From: Granulicatella adiacens ATCC 49175 | Lineage (GTDB): Bacteria; Bacillota; Bacilli; Lactobacillales; Aerococcaceae | DNA: 64,000 nt | Assembly (NCBI RefSeq): GCF_025150565.1 | Contig: NZ_CP102283.1 | Location: forward strand, 1,178,001-1,242,000 | Direction: 5' to 3' | Shown here: positions 26,612 through 34,293 of the stretch, in pieces | Numbering within the stretch: the stretch's first letter is position 1 | Layout of the letters: every line of letters starts with the position of its first letter | The notes under the pieces: model-generated | Database searches by the model: none | Told to the model about the DNA's origin: nothing | Seen by the model: only the letters and a program-made list of their open reading frames with translations | Program-made: the position numbers and the translations under genes

Positions 26612-27733
26612 CTAGAAATCGTATTTATCCATATTTTCCTTCGTGAAGATTGTTCTTTCTGGCAATAATACAACCCCACTATCTGGTGAATCTTTATAGT
26701 TTGGATCTAAAATAGAGTTATTTTGAACTTCAACTTCTCCAATTCCAGGAACATTAATCTTATCGCCAACTTTAGCTTGATTTCCTGAAGCTAAGTAGTT
26801 TGCAAGATACACAGCAAGAGCTCCTTGCACTTTTACATCCCATAGACCCCATTCTTCGATAATGTCATCTTTTGCATATTTCTTAATAGAGTTAGGAGTT
26901 GAGAATCCAGTTACAGTAATATCCTTCTTCGTAAGTTTTGCGTTTTGAACCGCTTGTAATTGTCCTGGTAAAGCTGTTGAGTCATTACAAATGATTAAAT
27001 CAATATCTTTATGCGCTGATAAGATTGATTGACCTACGTTTAAAGCTTGTTGAGCATCTTGGTTACTGTAGTAATTTGATTCATTCACATTTTCCCAGTT
27101 TGGATAGTTTTTCTTAATATATTCTTCACCCACTTTTTGCCAAGAGTTTTGGTCTTGTACGGTTGAAGAAGAATAGTGCCATGCATATTTAATCTTGTCT
27201 TTCTTAGGATCCTTTCCACGTTTTTCTAATGCATCCACACTCATTTTCACTAACATTTCCCCTAATTGAGTCGGAGTTCCTTGAGATACCATTAAACTAC
27301 GTGCATCTGGAGAAACGTCTGAGTCCCAAGTAACGACTTTCAACCCTGCCTTTTGAGCTTGTTTTAGGGCATTATCTAGTCCTGTTGGGTCTACAGAAGA
27401 AACTGCAATAGAGCCTGCTCCTGTTTGAACCGCGTTGTTGATAATGGTTACTTGGTTGGCTACTGAAGCTACAGGGTTCCCATTATAATCCACTGTAAAG
27501 CCTTCTTTTTTAGCCATTTCTTGAGCGCCTAAGTTTCCAGATTCAAAGAAAGAATTCCCTGTTACTTTAGGGATGAAGACTACTTTCCCACCATTGTTTG
27601 CAGTTTGAGTTGTTGCGTTTGAATTTGAATTTGAAGTTGAACTTGAATTTTGACTACTGTTTCCACAAGCGCCTAAAAAGAAAGCCGTTGCTCCAACTAG
27701 GACACCATACGTTAAAAATTTTCTAAATTTCAT
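26612..27733 (-). CDS. lsrB: AI-2-binding lipoprotein LsrB
   Basis: A 373-residue substrate-binding lipoprotein: signal peptide with lipobox FFLGAC at about residues 15-20, an S/N/T-rich spacer, then a type I periplasmic-binding fold (KVVFIPKVTGNSFFESGNLGAQEMAK; TVDYNGNP; NNAVQTGAGSIAVSSVD). The pattern and genes around it match LsrB rather than RhaS. It delivers AI-2 to LsrCDA at the membrane. AGGAG lies 7 bases before ATG at 27733; a more distant start 45 bases upstream lacks support. Confidence 0.9.
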   Translation of the reverse strand: MKFRKFLTYGVLVGATAFFLGACGNSSQNSSSTSNSNSNATTQTANNGGKVVFIPKVTGNSFFESGNLGAQEMAKKEGFTVDYNGNPVASVANQVTIINNAVQTGAGSIAVSSVDPTGLDNALKQAQKAGLKVVTWDSDVSPDARSLMVSQGTPTQLGEMLVKMSVDALEKRGKDPKKDKIKYAWHYSSSTVQDQNSWQKVGEEYIKKNYPNWENVNESNYYSNQDAQQALNVGQSILSAHKDIDLIICNDSTALPGQLQAVQNAKLTKKDITVTGFSTPNSIKKYAKDDIIEEWGLWDVKVQGALAVYLANYLASGNQAKVGDKINVPGIGEVEVQNNSILDPNYKDSPDSGVVLLPERTIFTKENMDKYDF

Positions 27734-27822
27734 GTTAATTCTCCTTTTATAGAACTCATTCTTTTGACAACTTTGCAACTGGGGAATCTCACACTATGAA
27801 CTATTCATCGCTTCTTTCCTCC

Positions 27823-28824
27823 TTATTTCTTTTTCATTATTTTTTGGAACACTTTTGAATGAATCATAAAGTTGATAATGAGTGATAGAATCAATAGAAT
27901 TCCAACTGGAATATCTTGATATTGCGCATTAACTCCAATAAGTGTTAAACCAAATTTCATAAAACCTATAATTAAGGCTGCTAACCCTGTGCCAATAACA
28001 TTTCCTTTACCACCATAGATAGAAGTTCCTCCTAAAACCACCGCAGTGATAATTGGTAAGGTCAAATCAGCTCCAAAGTCCGGCTTGGCTGTACCAAGAT
28101 AGGATGTGAGTAGAATTCCTGAAATTGAAGCGGCAATCCCCGATAAGACGTAGGTACTCATTACAACTCTAGCAGTCTTAATTCCAGAGTATTCCGCGGT
28201 ATTTCGGTTCACACCGATGAGGAAGATTTTTCTTCCGTATTTTGTAAGGTGTAATAGAATAAACGAAAAGATTAATAAGACTGCGAAGATAATGACCTGA
28301 TTTGGAATCCCAGCGATGTTCCCTGCAGCAATCTCCTGAAATTCAGGTGGAAAATTAGTAATCCCTTGATAAGCTACTACTCCAGCAAGTGCGGGAACGA
28401 CCAAAGCCAATCCTGAATAGAGGAAGGATCCACCTAGTGTAATGACCATCGGCTGAACTTTTGCATACGCAATTAACATTCCACTAATCAGTCCACAAAG
28501 AGCTCCTACCAGTAGCCCAAGAAGCACGGCTAACCAAATATTAAGCCCCATCTTTTGCCAGAGAACCCCTACACAAATTGACGTCAATCCCATAATGGAT
28601 CCAGCTTGAATATCCATTCCTCCTGTAATAATGACGTAAGTAACCAATAGAGAAACGATACACACCGGAATAAAATTATTAATCGAATTCATTAAAATGA
28701 ATGGATTCAAGAAACGCGGATTCAAACTTCCGAAAATGACAAACTCTAAAATTAAGAGAAGAACTAAGAAATACTCCCAGCGCCATTTTAGAGAACTGAA
28801 TATTGATTTTTTGCTCTTTTCCAT
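27823..28824 (-). CDS. lsrD: AI-2 ABC transporter permease LsrD
   Basis: A 333-residue permease of the ribose/AI-2 BPD_transp_2 type, hydrophobic along most of its length. YVIITGGMDIQAGSIMGLTS and VVLGGTSIYGGKGNVIGTGLAAL are family motifs. It pairs with LsrC to form the channel. It begins one base after the lsrC stop and precedes lsrB by about 90 bases. Confidence 0.88.
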   Translation of the reverse strand: MEKSKKSIFSSLKWRWEYFLVLLLILEFVIFGSLNPRFLNPFILMNSINNFIPVCIVSLLVTYVIITGGMDIQAGSIMGLTSICVGVLWQKMGLNIWLAVLLGLLVGALCGLISGMLIAYAKVQPMVITLGGSFLYSGLALVVPALAGVVAYQGITNFPPEFQEIAAGNIAGIPNQVIIFAVLLIFSFILLHLTKYGRKIFLIGVNRNTAEYSGIKTARVVMSTYVLSGIAASISGILLTSYLGTAKPDFGADLTLPIITAVVLGGTSIYGGKGNVIGTGLAALIIGFMKFGLTLIGVNAQYQDIPVGILLILSLIINFMIHSKVFQKIMKKK

Positions 28825-28825
28825 C

Positions 28826-29815
28826 TTATTCCCCTCCTTGTTCTACTCTTACGCGGAGTCGTTCTTTTCGAATATTTTCTTGCGTTCTTTGGTTGGAAAT
28901 GGCTCCAATCACCACAATCGCAATTAAGATTCCTCCAGTAATCGTATTGTTGAATGTTGAAGGGAAGTTTAAGAAGACTAGGATACTACTAATCGATGTC
29001 ATCAGAATAGATCCAATAATCGCCCCAAATGTTGAGCCTTGCCCTCCTTCAAGAGCAATACCACCAATCACACATGCGGCAATTGCGGTCATTTCATAAC
29101 CCGTTCCATCCGTTGGAGTCACAAATCCAATACGGCTCGCATATAAGACACCGCCGATAGCCGCAAAGCTTCCACAGATGATATAGCTGAGGAACTTAAT
29201 TCTCTCTACCGGAATCCCGATGAGTCTTGCGCCATCGATATTATCTCCTACTGCTTTAAAGCTCTTACCCACCATTGTTTTTTTCGTAAAGAAGTAGAGT
29301 AAAATCGCAATCACTAAAGCGCTTGCAAATACGTATCCAAAAGTTCCGCCAATTGTTTCTTGAGAGATATTCAAAAATTCATTTGGAAAATCTTGTAACC
29401 ATTGTCCATTTGTGTAGATATATTGGAAGCCACGAATAATCCCCATCATTCCAAGCGTCATAATAATCGAAGGAATTTTGAAGAGCACGATTCCCAGAGC
29501 ATTAATAATGCCGATCGCCATTCCAACGACTATCGCTACTATAAATACTGAGAAGATAGAAGCTCCCCCGTTTAACATCTTTCCCGTAATGGCTGCTGTT
29601 AAACCAACGATTGCTCCAATGGAGACATCAATCTCACCAGTGAAAAGAACAAAACACATTCCAAGAGCCACCATCGCATAGACAGCACTGTTATTGACAA
29701 TCTGGAAAATATTCTCAAGTGCCAAGAACTGTGGATTGAATAATCCTACGACTACAAAGAGTCCAATAATAAAAATGATTGAGACGATTTCTCGTTGTTT
29801 GAGTAAATTCTTCAT
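28826..29815 (-). CDS. lsrC: AI-2 ABC transporter permease LsrC
   Basis: A 329-residue permease homologous to LsrD: CFVLFTGEIDVSIGAIVGLTA, SFKAVGDNIDGARLIGIPV and CVIGGIALEGGQGSTFGAIIG are the conserved loops. It overlaps lsrA by 4 bases and lsrD follows immediately. Membrane located; forms the transmembrane pore with LsrD. Confidence 0.88.
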   Translation of the reverse strand: MKNLLKQREIVSIIFIIGLFVVVGLFNPQFLALENIFQIVNNSAVYAMVALGMCFVLFTGEIDVSIGAIVGLTAAITGKMLNGGASIFSVFIVAIVVGMAIGIINALGIVLFKIPSIIMTLGMMGIIRGFQYIYTNGQWLQDFPNEFLNISQETIGGTFGYVFASALVIAILLYFFTKKTMVGKSFKAVGDNIDGARLIGIPVERIKFLSYIICGSFAAIGGVLYASRIGFVTPTDGTGYEMTAIAACVIGGIALEGGQGSTFGAIIGSILMTSISSILVFLNFPSTFNNTITGGILIAIVVIGAISNQRTQENIRKERLRVRVEQGGE

Positions 29816-31314
29816 GAGACTTTCTCTCCTTTTACAACACCGAATGAGGCACTCATCAGATTTTCTTGGGTGATTTCTTCACCGACAAACTCTGCATTAA
29901 TTCTGCCATGATACATCGTTACGGCTCGGTCAGATAATTGAACAATTTCTTCCATATCCGAAGAAATCATCAATATCGCAAGCCCTCTTTCTTTGAGCTC
30001 TTGAATGATTTTGTACACATCTCCTCTGGCCCCTGCGTCAATTCCACGTGTCGGTTCATCTAAAATTAGCAATTTTGGCATGGAAGCAATGGCTTTTGCA
30101 ATCACCACTTTTTGCTGATTCCCACCCGATAAGCTACCAATCTCATCACTAACATCCATTGATTTAATCTTGAAGGAGCGTTTAAAGTATTCATACATTT
30201 CTTTCTCGCGTTTTCGATCTATGAAGTACTTCCCAATCGACTGAAGAGAAGCGCCCGTGATATTCATCCCGAGATCACTAATCTTAAAAATTCCGTGTTT
30301 GAATCGATCTTCAGGTACATAATTAAGACCTAGATGAATCACCTCACTTGTAGATTTCCCAGTGATATCGATTTTTCCAAGAAGAACCTTTCCACTATGC
30401 ACTTCGTCTTTCCCAAAAATCGTCTCAGCGAGTTCCGTACGACCTGCACCAACAACTCCCGCCAAACCAAGAATTTCACCAGGAAATACTTTTAGAGATA
30501 CACCTTTAAAGCCATTTCCCGAATAATCCTCCACCGATAAAATCGGTTCGACTGTTCGATCAATGACTCTCCCATCGTCATGATTTCGAAGATCTTCCAT
30601 ATTCGTTCCATCCGGTAACAAAGCTTGAATCAACATATCATTAGTAAAATCTTGTGTCTTCCCAGATAGGCTAATCTTCCCATCGCGCATGATAATAATG
30701 TCGGTAGCAATCTTAAAGACTTCTGTTAGACGGTGGGTAATATAGAGAATCCCTACACCTTCTGTCTTTAGCTTCTCGATTAGTTCGAATAAGGTTTCTG
30801 TTTCATTAAAGGTCAATGAACTTGTAGGTTCATCTAAAATTAAAACTTTTGGATTACGAATCAAGCCTTTTAGGATTTCAACCAATTGTTGTTCCGCAAT
30901 CGTTAGCGTATCAGCTCTACGTTCTAGATTAATACTCCATTTCAACTTTTCAATGAGTTTGAGGAGATTAGCCTTTTGTTCGCTTGTATCCCCTGGCAAT
31001 CCAATTAGAATATTCTCTAAAACAGACATATTCTTAAAGAGCATCGGTTCCTGCGGCACCAAATAAATTCCACTACTTAAAGCAACAGCAGGTGTTAAGT
31101 TCTTATGAGACACCTGATTGAGAATAATCTCTCCTTGGTCGGATTTGTAGATACCCATAATAATCTTCATGAGCGTACTCTTACCCGCACCGTTCCCCCC
31201 AATAATAGCGGAGACTTCACCAGGAGAAAGACTAATGTTAATGCCCTTTAATACATGGTTATCGCCGAACGATTTACAGATATTTTTACATTCCAGCAAC
31301 TTCACATTTTCCAC
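29812..31314 (-). CDS. lsrA: AI-2 ABC transporter ATP-binding protein LsrA
   Basis: A 500-residue double ATPase. Domain 1: Walker A GGNGAGKSTLMK, Walker B VLILDEPTSSL. Domain 2: GVVGAGRTELAE (degenerate Walker A, usual for this family), signature LSGGNQQKVVIAKA, Walker B LLILDEPTRGID. It energises LsrCD. First gene of the operon, with a GTG start 10 bases after GGAGG. The ribosome site lies in the loop of a small dyad ACATTT..AAATGT. Confidence 0.88.
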   Translation of the reverse strand: MENVKLLECKNICKSFGDNHVLKGINISLSPGEVSAIIGGNGAGKSTLMKIIMGIYKSDQGEIILNQVSHKNLTPAVALSSGIYLVPQEPMLFKNMSVLENILIGLPGDTSEQKANLLKLIEKLKWSINLERRADTLTIAEQQLVEILKGLIRNPKVLILDEPTSSLTFNETETLFELIEKLKTEGVGILYITHRLTEVFKIATDIIIMRDGKISLSGKTQDFTNDMLIQALLPDGTNMEDLRNHDDGRVIDRTVEPILSVEDYSGNGFKGVSLKVFPGEILGLAGVVGAGRTELAETIFGKDEVHSGKVLLGKIDITGKSTSEVIHLGLNYVPEDRFKHGIFKISDLGMNITGASLQSIGKYFIDRKREKEMYEYFKRSFKIKSMDVSDEIGSLSGGNQQKVVIAKAIASMPKLLILDEPTRGIDAGARGDVYKIIQELKERGLAILMISSDMEEIVQLSDRAVTMYHGRINAEFVGEEITQENLMSASFGVVKGEKVS

Positions 31315-31368
31315 GACAACATTTCCTCCTTTACAAATGTTACGTACACTAACTTTTGTTTCGGTTTC

Positions 31369-31397
31369 ATTGTACTCATTTTTTAAAGCGCTGTCAA
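31369..31397 (-). promoter_or_regulatory. lsr operon promoter with overlapping cre
   Basis: Minus strand: -35 TTGACA (31392-31397), 17-base spacer, -10 TACAAT (31369-31374), a near-consensus promoter. TGACAGCGCTTTAA over the -35 matches 12 of 14 cre positions, pointing to repression by CcpA in rich sugar. Downstream, GTTA..TAAC around GTGTACG (31340-31355) is a candidate LsrR site. Confidence 0.75.
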
Positions 31398-31433
31398 TAG
31401 CGTAATTTTGATAATTCTATGAATAAAAACGAA

Positions 31434-31472
31434 CGAAAAAAAGAAATCCCGCTAAAACTAGCGGGATTTCTT
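31434..31472 (-). terminator. Terminator after the mazG-like gene
   Basis: Perfect 14-base stem AAGAAATCCCGCTA..TAGCGGGATTTCTT with a 4-base loop; on the minus strand followed by TTTTTCG. TTTTTG follows on the plus strand as well. Confidence 0.88.
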
Positions 31473-31488
31473 TTTGCATATCAATTAA

Positions 31489-31791
31489 CTATACAGGATA
31501 TTTCTTCAGATTTTTCACCAATTTCTTTGCAATGATTTCATCAATATCCATGTCTAATTTTTCAGCTAAAGTATAACAATAGATAAGAACATCTGCTAAT
31601 TCTTCCTCAATGTCCTCACGTTTTTTCTCCACAGCAGATTCTGGATCAGTCCATTGGAAGATTTCTAACAATTCAGCAGCTTCAATGGATACTGAAAGAG
31701 CCAAATCTTTTGCGTTATGGAATTGTCTCCACTGGTGATCATCATGAAACTGATTAATTAATTTCATGCTAGGATTATTTTCATTTGCCAT
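31489..31791 (-). CDS. MazG-like nucleotide pyrophosphohydrolase
   Basis: A 100-residue single-domain all-alpha NTP pyrophosphohydrolase. The metal-binding acidic residues are in SIEAAELLEIFQW and DIEEELADVLIYCY. Such proteins hydrolyse (d)NTPs or modified nucleotides to monophosphates. Its ATG overlaps the end of the GIY-YIG/DUF2075 gene by 11 bases, with AGGAG inside that gene, so the two are translationally coupled. Pairing with an ATPase and lying beside a restriction system suggests an anti-phage role; that is inference. Confidence 0.87.
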   Translation of the reverse strand: MANENNPSMKLINQFHDDHQWRQFHNAKDLALSVSIEAAELLEIFQWTDPESAVEKKREDIEEELADVLIYCYTLAEKLDMDIDEIIAKKLVKNLKKYPV

Positions 31792-33535
31792 TTATCTTTT
31801 CTCCTTGTCTACGCATTAATTCTTCTTGAAGAGCTGGGTCAACGGCATAAATATAAAGCCCCTTTACTCCCCGAGTTAATAGTACATTCAGTTCATTTTT
31901 TAATAGTCGTTCCCCAAATTTCTCTTTTCTTCCATCAGACAACGTTCTATTTCTGACCGCTTTTTCGTTTTTACTATTTTCAGGAACGAACTGGATTTTT
32001 CCATCTCTAAAAACGACTGATGGTCCAATAATCACCCCAACATAGTTTAAGTCAAAACCTTGAATTGTAAAAGTCGAACCTACTTCTGCGATTGTTTGAG
32101 GTTGTTCCGCCCATGCCAATGATTTATAATTGATGGATTTCTTTTTAACTTTAGGTAATTGTAAGTTCCATGGCATTTTCCAATCTCCAATAGAAACATC
32201 CCAATAACCATCCTCTTTTTTGTTACCACTATATTCCCAGTCAAACGTAGCTACTATTCTAGACAGACCGATATTTTCATTATCATTCTTTTCAACAATT
32301 GCTTTTTCTAGTTCTTTAGGAGTTTCAAAAATACGTAAATCATACCCTAACTCATCGTGAGGAATTGGTCCTACTTCTTGTAAGTCAATGATATTTCGAA
32401 TCCACTTCACTGTCTCTTTGCTTGAATGAATTCGCATTTGATTCTTCAACTCAATATAATTATTTTCGTTTTGACACATTCCCTTATATTTATCTAAGAG
32501 TTCGTCTTCCCAAATTTGTTCAGTTGAAAGTATTTGATTTTCATCAAAAACAATCACAACTACTTTTGCTTTCTCTAGGAGATCATCTAATTGATTTTTC
32601 CCTCTATAAGACTGCTTCCCTTGTGTCCATAATAAGTGAGCCTCATCTACGATAACAACATCAACAGGATTTTCTGAGGAATGATTATTAATAAAACTAG
32701 TTGGTTTCTGAACATACTGCTCTTTGATACCTAGTTTTTTTGCGATTTCTTTGTAAACGGTCAACTGTTGTTCATGATTGACTAATAGATATGTTGAAAT
32801 TCCACTAAAAATAGATTCACCCTGCTCTTTTTCGCTTTCCTGGAATAACTCATAAAATAAATTACTCATTAGAACTGTCTTTCCAGAACCCGCCTCACCA
32901 TTCACCATAATTAATTGGTGCGGAGTATCTTTTCTAGTATTAGCTACGTTTTCAAAAATCTTGAGCATAATTCTATCTTTGGTTTGTAATTGTTCCTGAG
33001 TCAATTTATGGAATGGAGAAGCTTTAAAAACAGCTGCATCCTCTATCCGTCTACGTGTTGGAAAAATAATATTATTCTTTCGATGTAACTCTCCCCATAT
33101 TTTTGAGAAAATTGGCTCCATCTGATCAGAGGTATAATACTCATTCTGCTCATTCGTACGACGATTATAAACTTCCTGGACTGCTTCTACGCTACTTAAG
33201 TAATGCATTAACTTGTTTTCAATATCAAGAGTTAAAGATTTATTGAATAATTCGTGCCCAATCACAAACATATTGGCATCATCTCTTCTTGATAATTTTT
33301 CCCAATCTTTGCGTTTCTTGCTCCCCTGTTTAAGATGTTGTTCTGTACGACGTCTGATATCTGTCGTTTCACCAATATAAACACAAAATTTTTCTTTTTC
33401 AGGATGATGAACAATATAAACTGTCGGATAGTTAAAAATTAGTTTTTCATGAGTTTCTTGAACACCTTCATAATGACGTTCCATTTTATTCTCATACTTT
33501 AATTCGTAAATTACAGGATTTGCGATTCTTTCCAC
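31781..33535 (-). CDS. GIY-YIG nuclease fused to a DUF2075 P-loop ATPase
   Basis: A 584-residue two-domain protein. Residues about 40-135 are a GIY-YIG nuclease domain (VYIVHHPE, CVYIGETTDIRRRTEQHL, ENKLMHYL). Residues about 185-575 are a DUF2075 helicase-like ATPase: Walker A NGEAGSGKTVLMS, Walker B VVIVDEAHLLW, a following FDENQIL, STFTIQGFDLNYVGVII, and a C-terminal NVLLTRGVKGLYIYA motif. The start is set at GTG 33535 (AGGAG 8 bases upstream) rather than the TTG 6 bases earlier. It is followed by a coupled MazG-like gene. Cytoplasmic. No function is established to my knowledge for this combination; defence or DNA repair are the likely roles. Confidence 0.85.
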   Translation of the reverse strand: MERIANPVIYELKYENKMERHYEGVQETHEKLIFNYPTVYIVHHPEKEKFCVYIGETTDIRRRTEQHLKQGSKKRKDWEKLSRRDDANMFVIGHELFNKSLTLDIENKLMHYLSSVEAVQEVYNRRTNEQNEYYTSDQMEPIFSKIWGELHRKNNIIFPTRRRIEDAAVFKASPFHKLTQEQLQTKDRIMLKIFENVANTRKDTPHQLIMVNGEAGSGKTVLMSNLFYELFQESEKEQGESIFSGISTYLLVNHEQQLTVYKEIAKKLGIKEQYVQKPTSFINNHSSENPVDVVIVDEAHLLWTQGKQSYRGKNQLDDLLEKAKVVVIVFDENQILSTEQIWEDELLDKYKGMCQNENNYIELKNQMRIHSSKETVKWIRNIIDLQEVGPIPHDELGYDLRIFETPKELEKAIVEKNDNENIGLSRIVATFDWEYSGNKKEDGYWDVSIGDWKMPWNLQLPKVKKKSINYKSLAWAEQPQTIAEVGSTFTIQGFDLNYVGVIIGPSVVFRDGKIQFVPENSKNEKAVRNRTLSDGRKEKFGERLLKNELNVLLTRGVKGLYIYAVDPALQEELMRRQGEKINGK

Positions 33536-33565
33536 CCTCAAGGCTCCTTTTTTCGTAGTAAATTT

Positions 33566-33594
33566 ATCATAATACGAATTAAAGCAGTTTTCAA
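33566..33594 (-). promoter_or_regulatory. Promoter of the GIY-YIG/DUF2075-mazG pair
   Basis: Minus strand: -35 TTGAAA (33589-33594), 17-base spacer, -10 TATGAT (33566-33571). The -10 lies inside GTATTATGATAAATTTAC, a relative of the dyad at 33616-33631. Confidence 0.65.
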
Positions 33595-33615
33595 TTTGAA
33601 CTTCTAACTTTTATC

Positions 33616-33631
33616 GTATTTATCACAATAC
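33616..33631. promoter_or_regulatory. 16-base dyad upstream of the GIY-YIG gene, putative operator
   Basis: GTATTTATCACAATAC has 5-base arms GTATT/AATAC. The minus-strand form GTATTGTGATAAATAC shares GTATT-x-TGATAAAT with a second site over the -10 at about 33562-33576. The size and layout resemble the GTAAC..GTTAC dyads at 34167-34206, so the XRE protein encoded between them could bind both. Confidence 0.45.
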
Positions 33632-33645
33632 AATCGATAAGAATC

Positions 33646-33942
33646 TTAAAATGTCTTTTCTTTGAGCTTAATCTCAATCTCATATCCATTTTGTCGAGCT
33701 AATTCCACAAGCGTCATAATAGTTGGATTATGATGCCCTGCTTCTAATCTTGCTAAATAGGCTCTCTTTACATCTAACTTCGCTGCAAATTCTTCCTGTG
33801 TCAATTGATGATTGACCCGTAACCGAATCGCTCTCAAAGCTACTTTCTGTAGAGAAACCTCTCTAAGTAAGTCTTCTTCGAAATTAGGGTAAATCGATGA
33901 GAACTTCATAAACTTGCGTGTTAAATAAGAAGTCACTACCAT
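33646..33942 (-). CDS. XRE-family HTH protein (antitoxin-like regulator)
   Basis: A protein of up to 98 residues with a central HTH_3 domain: ALRAIRLRVNHQLTQEEFAAKL, DVKRAYLARLEAGHHNPTIMT, then LVELARQNGYEIEIKL. The layout resembles HigA-type antitoxins. The start is uncertain: the ATG at 33942 has AAGGGG only 3 bases upstream, and ATG at 33909 or GTG at 33936 are alternatives. It overlaps the upstream small gene by 59 bases in another frame, so the two are coupled. It probably represses its own promoter at the 40-base palindrome. Confidence 0.8.
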   Translation of the reverse strand: MVVTSYLTRKFMKFSSIYPNFEEDLLREVSLQKVALRAIRLRVNHQLTQEEFAAKLDVKRAYLARLEAGHHNPTIMTLVELARQNGYEIEIKLKEKTF

Positions 33943-34144
33943 CCACCCCTTCTTTAGTCCTTGATACAGGTATTTTTAACCAGCGTTTTCCTTTATAATA
34001 GTATCCCCATTTTTCGAGCAATTCTGGCGTCACGCCTTCATCTTCTAAGATTTTATAGACTGCCGCTAATTTAATCATCTCGCTATATTCAAGCGTCTCT
34101 AAACGATCCACTTTCTCTTTATCAACCCTAAATTTCTTTCCCAT
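33884..34144 (-). CDS. Small unrecognised protein paired with the XRE regulator
   Basis: An 86-residue basic protein (MGKKFRVDKEKVDRLETLEY...), with GGGAGG 8 bases before ATG at 34144. I do not recognise the family. The segment KILEDEGVTPELLEKWGYYYKGKRWLKI is notable for aromatic and basic residues. Its place upstream of, and overlapping, an XRE antitoxin-like gene behind a palindromic operator is that of a HigB-type toxin, but the sequence is not an obvious RelE/HigB. It could also be a partner protein of the regulator. Confidence 0.65.
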   Translation of the reverse strand: MGKKFRVDKEKVDRLETLEYSEMIKLAAVYKILEDEGVTPELLEKWGYYYKGKRWLKIPVSRTKEGVDGSDFLFNTQVYEVLIDLP

Positions 34145-34166
34145 ACCTATTACCTCCCTATGACCT

Positions 34167-34206
34167 AAATGTAACATATAAGTTACGTAACTTATATGTT
34201 ACATTT
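34167..34206. promoter_or_regulatory. 40-base perfect palindrome, operator of the small-protein/XRE pair
   Basis: Every base of 34167-34206 pairs with its mirror. Each half contains its own dyad: GTAACATATAAGTTAC and GTAACTTATATGTTAC, each with GTAAC/GTTAC arms. This looks like two adjacent repressor sites. It covers the -10 of the promoter at 34191-34218 and ends 22 bases before the start codon. Confidence 0.8.
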
Positions 34207-34218
34207 TGCTTTTTTCAA
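34191..34218 (-). promoter_or_regulatory. Promoter of the small-protein/XRE pair
   Basis: Minus strand: -35 TTGAAA (34213-34218), 16-base spacer, -10 TATAAG (34191-34196). The -10 is inside the palindrome, as in autorepressed toxin-antitoxin promoters. Confidence 0.55.
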
Positions 34219-34231
34219 GTACTTTTTTGTC

Positions 34232-34277
34232 AAAAAAAGACTCACGAAGGACTTATATCATATTCCTTCGTAAGTCT
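34232..34277 (-). terminator. Terminator of the restriction-modification operon
   Basis: AGACTCACGAAGGA (34238-34251) pairs with TCCTTCGTAAGTCT (34264-34277) with one mismatch; TTTTTT follows on the minus strand. It lies 16 bases after the methyltransferase stop codon. Confidence 0.88.
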
Positions 34278-34293
34278 AAATAATTGTTTGGGA

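Noticed and set aside
33884-34144. Firm call of a HigB/RelE toxin.
   Set aside because: Gene arrangement fits, but no RelE/HigB sequence motif could be seen; listed as unrecognised.
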